A stretch of DNA of 5,359 nt from Thermoplasmata archaeon (GTDB lineage: Archaea; Thermoplasmatota; Thermoplasmata; Lutacidiplasmatales; UBA184), in NCBI GenBank assembly GCA_030043255.1, contig JASHYB010000140.1, forward strand, positions 1-5,359, in the 5' to 3' direction. Under the pieces are notes generated by a model that had not been told where the DNA came from, made no database searches, and was given only the letters and a program-made list of their open reading frames with translations. Made by a program: the position numbers and the translations under genes. This document shows, piece after piece, positions 1-5,260 of this stretch. The stretch's first letter is position 1; every line of letters begins with the position of its first letter.

Positions 1-2
1 TC

Positions 3-506
3 GAGGGCAGCTTCTACCCGTACCAGGACTTCACCGGGGCGGCGCACGTCGCCGAGGTCGACGTCGACGTCGCCACCGGAGCGGTCCGGGTCGTCCGGTA
101 CGCCGCCTTCCACGACGCCGGGGTCCTGCTCGACCCGGCGGCGGCCCGCGCCCAGGTGGAGGGGGGCGTCGTCATGGGCCTGGGGGCGGCCCTGACCGAG
201 GAGGCGGTCTGGGCGCCGGACGGGCATCTCACGAACCCGAGCCTGCTCGACTACCGGATCCCGCGGCTCGGGGAGATCCCGCCGATCGAGGTGGAGTTCC
301 TGGAGGGCTACCCCGGGGCCGGGCCGTTCGGGGCGAAGGGGATCGGCGAGCCGCCGATCGTGCCGGTCCCGGCGACGATCGCGGCCGCCGTGCGCGCGGC
401 GGCCGGCGCCCACCTCACCGAGCTGCCGCTCTCCCCGGAGCGGGTCGCCCGCGCCCTTAAGGGGGGCGCGCCGTCCCGGGCGGGCGATGCCGATCGACGC
501 CGCTGA
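3..506 (+). CDS. Molybdenum hydroxylase large subunit, C-terminal fragment (5' end outside window)
   Basis: This is the last 167 residues of a molybdopterin-cytosine-dinucleotide-type hydroxylase large subunit (xanthine dehydrogenase / aldehyde oxidoreductase / CoxL superfamily). The frame is open from the left edge and ends at TGA 504-506. Visible family hallmarks, numbered in the fragment, are HVAEVDVDVATGAVRV (15-30), the QVEGGVVMGLGAAL segment at 51-64 that lines the cofactor site, PSLLDYRIP (79-87), and GPFGAKGIGEPP (107-118). In this family the Glu of the GxGE motif, here E116, is the active-site base, so the catalytic end looks intact. The GAKGIGEPPIVP form resembles generic xanthine/aldehyde/N-heterocycle hydroxylases more than true CO dehydrogenase, but the substrate cannot be set without the missing N-terminal part. 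Small and medium subunits (FeS, FAD) would be expected nearby but are not in view. The last 15 or so residues are Arg/Gly/Ala-rich and probably unstructured; their codons also carry the overlap with purP and an AT-rich patch. Confidence 0.9.
   Translation, partial: EGSFYPYQDFTGAAHVAEVDVDVATGAVRVVRYAAFHDAGVLLDPAAARAQVEGGVVMGLGAALTEEAVWAPDGHLTNPSLLDYRIPRLGEIPPIEVEFLEGYPGAGPFGAKGIGEPPIVPVPATIAAAVRAAAGAHLTELPLSPERVARALKGGAPSRAGDADRRR
454..463 (+). promoter_or_regulatory. Candidate TATA-like element for a leaderless purP transcript
   Basis: TTAA at 457-460 sits inside a perfect 10-base palindrome CCCTTAAGGG, in otherwise very G+C-rich sequence, 27-30 bases before the purP ATG at 487. Archaeal TATA boxes centre about 26-27 bases before the transcription start, so this position suits a transcript starting at the ATG. 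No Shine-Dalgarno-like sequence lies in the 15 bases before the ATG, which fits leaderless initiation. The patch uses a CTT codon that is unusual for this window. The element is short and lies in coding sequence, so the call is an inference. Confidence 0.4.
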
Positions 507-1644
507 GGTCGCGGCGATCGCCGCGGGCTACCCCAAGGCGCTGACGGTCGCGACCGTCGGCTCCCACGCGGCGCTCGACATCGCGGACGGCGCGGCCAGC
601 GAGGGCCTGCCGAACCTCGTCCTCGCGCAGCGCGGCCGGGAGGCGACGTACGCCCGGTACTTCCGGACCGTCCGCGGCCCGGACGGCGGCCGTCGGCGCG
701 GCTGCGTCGACGAGGTCTGGAGCTACGAGAAATTCGCCGACCTGGCGGCGCCGGCGGAGCAGGAGCGCCTGCGCCAGCGCGCGGCCGTGATGGTCCCGAA
801 CCGGGCGTTCAGCTCGTACGTCCCGCTCGACGTGATCGAGCGGGAGCTCCGGGTCCCGATCTTCGGCAGCCGGTCGATGCTCCGCATCGAGGAGCGCTCG
901 GAGCGGGAGAACTACTACACCCTGCTCGAGCACGCCGGCGTCCCGACCCCGGCCCGCCTCGCCGGGCCGGAGGCGATCGATCGCCTGGCGATCGTCAAGC
1001 TGCCGCACGCCCAGCGGCGCCTGGAGCGCGGCTTCTTCACGGTCGCGAGCCCGCAGGAGTACCGCGAGAAGGCCGAGCAGCTGGTCGCCCGCGGGACGAT
1101 CCTGCGCTCGGACCTCGCGACCGCCCGGATCGAGGAGTACGTCCTCGGGCCGGTCTTCAACTTCAACTTCTTCTTCTCCCCGCTCGCGGGCCGCGACGAC
1201 GGCCTCGAGCTCCTGGGGGTCGACGAGCGCCGGGAGAGCGACCTGGACGGCATGGTCCGGCTGCCGGCGGCCCAGCAGCTCGAGCTGCCGCCTTCCGCCC
1301 GGCTCCCGGAGTACACGGTCGTCGGCCACGGCTCGTTGACGGTCCGCGAATCGGTCCTGGAGGAGGTCTTCCGCCTGGGGGAGCGGTTCGTCCGGGCGAG
1401 CCGCGAGCGCTATCCGCCCGGGATCGTCGGCCCGTTCTGCCTGCAGAGCTGCCTCGACCGCACGGGGCGGCCGGTGGTCTTCGATGTCGCGGCACGGATC
1501 GGCGGCGGGACGAACGTCCACCTCGCCCTCGGCCATCCGTACGGCAACGCGCTCTACCGGACCCCGATGAGCAGCGGGCGGAGGATCGCCGTGGAGCTGA
1601 AGGCGGCGGCCGACACCGGGCGCCTCGCGGAGGTCCTGACATGA
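487..1644 (+). CDS. purP: PurP-family ligase (formate-dependent FAICAR synthetase or PurP paralogue)
   Basis: This 385-residue protein has the length and full layout of archaeal PurP, which uses ATP and formate to formylate AICAR to FAICAR in the cytosol, replacing the folate-dependent PurH step. The N-terminal part has TVATVGSHAALDIADGA (20-36), and His27 falls at the same residue number as in the Methanocaldococcus jannaschii enzyme as I remember it, which supports ATG 487 as the start. The ATP-grasp part includes VPIFGSRSMLRIE (123-135), RIEEYVLGPVFNFNFFFSPL (214-233), ELLGVDERRESDLDGMVRLP (241-260), and VGPFCLQS (314-321), then AARIGGGTN (335-343) and the SSGRRIAVELK tail (362-372). Three usually conserved stretches differ from the characterised enzymes: MVPNRAF (102-108) in place of VVPHGSF, PHAQRRLERGFF (173-184) in place of the Gly-rich GARGGRGYF, and RIGGGTN in place of RxDGGTN. 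These fit a PurP2-like paralogue group, so family membership is firm while FAICAR synthesis is less sure. The gene overlaps the hydroxylase by 20 bases and gcvT by 4. Confidence 0.85.
   Translation: MPIDAAEVAAIAAGYPKALTVATVGSHAALDIADGAASEGLPNLVLAQRGREATYARYFRTVRGPDGGRRRGCVDEVWSYEKFADLAAPAEQERLRQRAAVMVPNRAFSSYVPLDVIERELRVPIFGSRSMLRIEERSERENYYTLLEHAGVPTPARLAGPEAIDRLAIVKLPHAQRRLERGFFTVASPQEYREKAEQLVARGTILRSDLATARIEEYVLGPVFNFNFFFSPLAGRDDGLELLGVDERRESDLDGMVRLPAAQQLELPPSARLPEYTVVGHGSLTVRESVLEEVFRLGERFVRASRERYPPGIVGPFCLQSCLDRTGRPVVFDVAARIGGGTNVHLALGHPYGNALYRTPMSSGRRIAVELKAAADTGRLAEVLT
1629..1634 (+). promoter_or_regulatory. Shine-Dalgarno site of gcvT
   Basis: GGAGGT lies six bases before ATG 1641, a near-ideal match to the 3' end of 16S rRNA. 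It lies inside the last codons of purP and fixes the gcvT start at the ATGA overlap, implying that purP and gcvT are cotranscribed and translationally coupled. Confidence 0.85.
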
Positions 1645-2840
1645 CCGGGGCCGCCGCCGCCGCGCCTCCCCCGGCGCTCGCGCGCACGCCGCTGCACGCC
1701 TTCCACGTCCGGCACGGCGCGCACCTGGTGCCGTTCTCGGGCTGGGAGATGCCGCTGTACTACACCAGCATCCTCGCCGAGCACCGGGCGGTCCGCTCGG
1801 GGGTCGGCCTGTTCGACGTCTCGCACATGGGCCAGCTCACGGTCGACGGGGGCCACGCCGCCGACCTGCTGGCCCGCCGCACGACCGCGAACGTCGAGCT
1901 CCTCGAGCCCGGCCGGGTCCGCTACACGTTCCTGTTGGAGGCGAGCGGGGCGATCGTCGACGACCTGCTGATCTCCCGCGTGGACGACGGTACGGAGCTG
2001 GTCCGACGCTTCCTGGTCGTCCCGAACGCCGGCCGCGCCGCCGAGATCGAGGAGATCCTCCGTCAGCACCGCGGGCCGGACACCACCGTCCGGCGCTGGA
2101 ACCCGAAGCTCGCGCTGCTCGCGGTCCAGGGCCCGGACTCCCGCGCCCTGCTGGAGCGCGCCTTCGGCTGGTCGCTCGCCAAGCTCGGGTCGTACCGGGC
2201 CGCGTTCTTCCCGGCCCGGAGCGGCCTGGCGGGGGCCCCCCCGCCCGAGGGGGAGCTCGGCCGGCCTTTCCCGGAAGAGCTCGGGCGCGCCCGGCTGGTC
2301 AGCCGCACCGGCTACACCGGCGAGCTCGGCTACGAGATCTTCGTGCCGGCGGAGGAGGCGGACGCCGTCGCCGAAGCGCTGGTCGCCGGCGGCGCGACCC
2401 CCGCCGGGCTGGGGGCCCGGGACACGCTCCGGCTGGAGAAGGGCTACCTGCTCAGCGGCCAGGAGTTCCACCGGGACCGATCCCCGCTGGAGGCCGCCCA
2501 GGAGCGGTTCGTCGACTTCGACCATCCGTTCGTCGGGCGGCCGGCGCTGGAGGCGGCGCGCGCCAAGGGGGTGCCGATCCGCCTCGCCGGCCTCGTGGTC
2601 GACGAGCCCGGCGCGATCCCCCGCCACGGCTCGCCGGTCCTGGTGAACGGCTCGCCGGTCGCGACCGCCACGAGCGGTGGCCTGTCGCCGGGGCTGGGCC
2701 GGGGCGTCGCGCTCGCCTACCTCCCGCGCGAGCTGGCCGTCCGGGGCACCCGCGTCCAGCTCGAGGTGCGGGGCAAGGCGGTCGACGCGCAGGTCGTCGA
2801 CCTGCCGTTCGTCCCCGCGCCGCCGGCGCGAAGTAGATAG
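1641..2840 (+). CDS. gcvT: Glycine cleavage system T protein (aminomethyltransferase)
   Basis: This 399-residue protein is a GcvT-family aminomethyltransferase. In the glycine cleavage system T protein releases ammonia from the aminomethyl-lipoyl arm of H protein and passes the methylene carbon to tetrahydrofolate or an archaeal pterin. Signatures in order: TPLHAFHVRHGAHLVPFSGWEMPLYY (16-41), GLFDVSHMGQ (56-65), ASGAIVDDLLIS (101-112) with the conserved catalytic-region Asp pair D107/D108, FLVVPNA (124-130), LLAVQGPDSRALL (159-171), SRTGYTGELGYEIF (221-234), GARDTLRLEKGYL (258-270), and TSGGLSPGLGRGVALAYL (344-361). The roughly 370-residue core is complete. There is a Pro/Gly-rich extra stretch at about 194-216, and SGQEFHRDRSPLEAA (272-286) differs from the common YGQ(D/E)xxEExxPLEA form. 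ATG 1641 is chosen for its GGAGGT site and four-base overlap with purP. No gcvP or gcvH is in view, so partner proteins must be encoded elsewhere, or the protein may be a GcvT-like C1 transferase with another substrate. It ends with the unusual codons AGT AGA before TAG. Confidence 0.9.
   Translation: MTGAAAAAPPPALARTPLHAFHVRHGAHLVPFSGWEMPLYYTSILAEHRAVRSGVGLFDVSHMGQLTVDGGHAADLLARRTTANVELLEPGRVRYTFLLEASGAIVDDLLISRVDDGTELVRRFLVVPNAGRAAEIEEILRQHRGPDTTVRRWNPKLALLAVQGPDSRALLERAFGWSLAKLGSYRAAFFPARSGLAGAPPPEGELGRPFPEELGRARLVSRTGYTGELGYEIFVPAEEADAVAEALVAGGATPAGLGARDTLRLEKGYLLSGQEFHRDRSPLEAAQERFVDFDHPFVGRPALEAARAKGVPIRLAGLVVDEPGAIPRHGSPVLVNGSPVATATSGGLSPGLGRGVALAYLPRELAVRGTRVQLEVRGKAVDAQVVDLPFVPAPPARSR
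2831..2840 (+). promoter_or_regulatory. Candidate TATA-like element for a leaderless ATPase-gene transcript
   Basis: AAGTAGATAG, six of ten bases A or T, covers the last gcvT codons and stop, 24-33 bases before ATG 2864. The following 23 bases (2841-2863) are C-rich and have no purine-rich ribosome binding site. That spacing is what a leaderless archaeal transcript starting at the ATG would need. The patch is built from AGT and AGA codons that I do not see elsewhere in these reading frames, which hints that the sequence is kept for something other than the protein. It is a weak match to a classic TATA box. Confidence 0.35.
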
Positions 2841-2863
2841 GCCCGCGCGCCCACCCCTGCGCG

Positions 2864-5260
2864 ATGGCCGCCGAGCTGGGCCCGCCCGGGTTCGTCGGCC
2901 GCCTCGAGACGATCGAGGCGCTGCGGCGCAGCTACGAGGACGCGCGCGCCGGCAGCGGCGGGGTGACGCTGCTGGTCGGCGACACCGGGGTCGGCAAGTC
3001 GACGCTGGTCGGTGAGCTGGTCCGCGAGATGAGCTCGCGCGGGCTGCGCGTGCTGGTCGGCCGGGCGGTCGCGGCGGACGCCCCGCCGCCGTTCCAGATC
3101 CTGCGCGAAGCGCTCGTGCGCTCGCGCGAGGCCGGCGCGCGGACCGACGCCGGCCCGGTGGGGGCGCTCGGCGCCCCGGTGCTGATCGGCTTCGCCCCGG
3201 GCCTGGAGACGGTCGCCCGCGGACCGGTCCGCATCGAGGAACGCATCCTGGCCGCCCTCGCCGAGCCGGAGGAGCCGGCCGAGGGCCGGCGCGAGGCGAT
3301 CTACGACGGCCTCGCTCGGCAGTTCCGCGAGTTCCTGCGCGAGGGCCCGACGGTGCTGGTGCTGGAGGACCTCCACCGGGCCGACGACCCGTCGCTGGAC
3401 GCCGTCGAGGTCCTCGCCCGCCAGCTCACCAACCTGCCGTTCTGGATCCTCGCCACCTCCCGGCCGCCGGCGGAGCTGACCCCGGCCCGCCGGGGGCGGC
3501 TGGAGGAGTTCGAGCGGTCGACCGACGCCCGGCGCCTCGCGCTGCAGCCGATGACCAGCGGGGAGGTCGCGGAGTTCCTCCGCGCCCGTGAGCCGCACCG
3601 GGAGTTCACCGCCGAGGAGCTGGCGCGCCGCTACTCGGAGACCGGCGGCAACCCGCTGCTGCTGCTCCAGCTGGACCGCCGCCTTCCGCGCGCGAGCGCG
3701 CCGGACGGATCGCCCGGGGAGGAGCCGGGACCCCCGACGCCGGTCGGCGAGGAGGAGGAGCGGGTGCTCGCGGTCGCCTCGGTCATCGGCCCCGAGGTGC
3801 CGTTCGACCTCCTGCTGCGGGCGAGCGGCGAGGACGAGGAACGCCTCGCCGAGATCGTCGACCGCCTGGTCGGCCGGGGGCTCCTGCTGGAGCGGCCGGG
3901 GGAGCGGCTACTGTTCGCCAGCGACCGGGTCCGCTCCGAGCTCTACGGGACGCTCACGGAGAGCCGCCGCCGCCTGCTGCACCGCCGCGTCGGGGCCGCG
4001 CTGGAGGCGACCGGCACCGCCGACGCGGGGACGATCTACGCCCTGGCCCGCCACTACCACCTCGGCCGGGTCGACGAGAGCGCCCTGCGCTTCAACCGGG
4101 CCGCCGCCGCCATCGCGGCCGCCGCCCACGCCCCGGAGGACGCCCGGCTCCATCTCGAGCGGGCGCTGGAGAGCTTCCGGCGCCTGACGCCGGAGGACTG
4201 GGCCGGCGAGACCGAGCTCGTGCTGGAGATCGCCGAGCAGGCCGACTTCGCCGGGGCGTTCCGGGACGCGGAGGCGATGCTCAAGCGCCAGCTCGGCCGG
4301 CGCGGCCTCGACGCGCGGGTCCCCCTCGCCGAGCGGGCGCTGGCCGAGACGTTCCTGGCGCGAGTGCAGACCGACCTGGGGGACTGGAAGGGGGCGGAGG
4401 AGGTCACCGGTAGGCTGCTCGCCGCCGAGGGGCTCGCCGAGAAGCCGCTGGTGCTGGTCGCCGTCCGTCACCTGCGCGGCGAGTCGCTGTTCTACCTCGG
4501 CCGCTACGCCGAAGCGCTGCGGGAGCACGACGCGGTGCTCGAGCTCGCCCGGCGCAGCGCCAACCCCCGCGCGGTGGCGCTCGGCCAGACCCGGCGGGCG
4601 AGCGTCCTGCGGATGCTCGGCCGGGTGGACGAGGCGCTGGTCGAGGGCCGCGCGGCCGCCGTCGCGCTCGCGAAGCTGGGGGACCTGCGCGGGGCCTCGC
4701 ACGCCCACCTGTTCGTGGGCGTCGTGCTGACCGGGCTCGGGCCGGCGTCGGTCGACGCGTCGCTCGCCGAGTTCGCCGAGGCGACGCGGCTCGGCGAGGA
4801 GGCGCACGACCCGCGGCGCGTCGGCTGGGCGCTGTTCAACGCGGCGGACGTCCTGCGGGAGGCCGGCCGCCTGGAGGAGGCCGCCCGCACCAACGCGCGG
4901 GCCCGCGAGACGCTCGAGCGGATCGGCGACCGGTTCGGCCTCGTGCAGTCGCTCATCGTCTCGGGCAAGATCCACCTCGACCGCCAGGAGTTCGACCGGG
5001 CCGAGGCGGAGCTCCTGGACGCCTACCGGATCGTCCGCGAGCTGCGCGCGCCGGCCGACGAGGTCGACGTCGTGCTCCGCCTCGCCCAGCTGTCGTTCGC
5101 CCGCGGGGACCTCGCGAGCGCCCGGCGGCGCGTTGAGGAGCTGGAGCGGCAGAACCTCGCCGCGCTGCGACCGGACGTCGCCGGGGAGTTCGAGCGCCTC
5201 GTCCGCGCGCTGGACGCCCCCGGCCCCCGGGGGGAGGCCCGTGGCGCCCCGCCGAGCTAG
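2864..5260 (+). CDS. STAND-type P-loop NTPase with C-terminal TPR-like repeats
   Basis: This 798-residue protein has the ATPase/TPR core of the MalT-like STAND family (AAA_16-type), signal-responsive ATPases that switch state on ligand or partner binding. In order: FVGRLETIEALRRSYE (10-25) entering the NTPase domain; Walker A GDTGVGKST (39-47); Walker B VLVLEDLHRADDPSLD (164-179); sensor-1-like ILATSRPP (195-202); the STAND motif GGNPLLLL (261-268); an acidic, Pro-rich linker (271-298); a winged-helix-like part, VLAVASVIGPEVPFDLLL to RGLLLE (301-343); FASDRVRSELYGTL (351-364); then alpha-helical repeats from about 390 to 780. The repeats recur about every 40 residues, clearest at 535-563, 571-605, 651-689 and 691-729. 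No signal peptide or membrane segment is seen, so it should be cytosolic. No LuxR-type HTH, kinase, cyclase, nuclease or TIR domain is present at either end. ATG 2864 is the only sensible start: an in-frame TAG lies at 2834-2836 with no ATG, GTG or TTG between. The specific role is unknown; regulator or scaffold is inference. Confidence 0.85.
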   Translation: MAAELGPPGFVGRLETIEALRRSYEDARAGSGGVTLLVGDTGVGKSTLVGELVREMSSRGLRVLVGRAVAADAPPPFQILREALVRSREAGARTDAGPVGALGAPVLIGFAPGLETVARGPVRIEERILAALAEPEEPAEGRREAIYDGLARQFREFLREGPTVLVLEDLHRADDPSLDAVEVLARQLTNLPFWILATSRPPAELTPARRGRLEEFERSTDARRLALQPMTSGEVAEFLRAREPHREFTAEELARRYSETGGNPLLLLQLDRRLPRASAPDGSPGEEPGPPTPVGEEEERVLAVASVIGPEVPFDLLLRASGEDEERLAEIVDRLVGRGLLLERPGERLLFASDRVRSELYGTLTESRRRLLHRRVGAALEATGTADAGTIYALARHYHLGRVDESALRFNRAAAAIAAAAHAPEDARLHLERALESFRRLTPEDWAGETELVLEIAEQADFAGAFRDAEAMLKRQLGRRGLDARVPLAERALAETFLARVQTDLGDWKGAEEVTGRLLAAEGLAEKPLVLVAVRHLRGESLFYLGRYAEALREHDAVLELARRSANPRAVALGQTRRASVLRMLGRVDEALVEGRAAAVALAKLGDLRGASHAHLFVGVVLTGLGPASVDASLAEFAEATRLGEEAHDPRRVGWALFNAADVLREAGRLEEAARTNARARETLERIGDRFGLVQSLIVSGKIHLDRQEFDRAEAELLDAYRIVRELRAPADEVDVVLRLAQLSFARGDLASARRRVEELERQNLAALRPDVAGEFERLVRALDAPGPRGEARGAPPS
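5233..5237 (+). promoter_or_regulatory. Probable Shine-Dalgarno site of nadC
   Basis: GGAGG, within a longer G-run (5229-5237), precedes GTG 5241 by only three bases. The spacing is short, but it is the only purine-rich site near a plausible start, and it lies inside the end of the ATPase gene, suggesting coupled translation. Confidence 0.6.

Noticed and set aside
57..72. Tandem GTCGAC repeat
   Set aside because: It encodes VDVDV in a beta strand conserved as a pattern in the hydroxylase family; too short to be a repeat element.
722..736. AT-rich GAGAAATTC patch inside purP as a possible internal promoter
   Set aside because: The bases are explained by the codons for Glu-Lys-Phe and no start codon at a suitable distance begins a plausible gene.
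1154..1178. Repetitive CTTCAACTTC and TTC run
   Set aside because: It encodes the conserved PurP segment VFNFNFFFSPL, so the protein explains the repetition and no DNA repeat is needed.
457..1536. Long open frame on the - strand opposite purP (359 residues)
   Set aside because: It is the mirror of a G/C-biased gene with few stops. Its composition is Arg/Ala/Asp/Leu-rich with no recognisable motifs, while the + strand encodes a clear PurP.
1554..2627. Long open frame on the - strand opposite gcvT (357 residues)
   Set aside because: No family motifs, and the + strand frame has all GcvT signatures. Treated as a shadow of high G+C coding sequence.
2841..2863. Possible terminator in the gap after gcvT
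   Set aside because: The gap is C-rich with no T-run and no convincing hairpin, so no terminator is called.
487..5260. Both non-ATGA overlaps (487-506 and 5241-5260) are exactly 20 bases long
   Set aside because: Two instances are most easily explained by chance, since the overlaps share no sequence and have different start codons and contexts.
2864..5260. STAND ATPase as an Avs-like antiviral defence protein
   Set aside because: No effector domain is present and the neighbours are metabolic genes with no defence or mobile-element genes in view, so a defence role has no support here.
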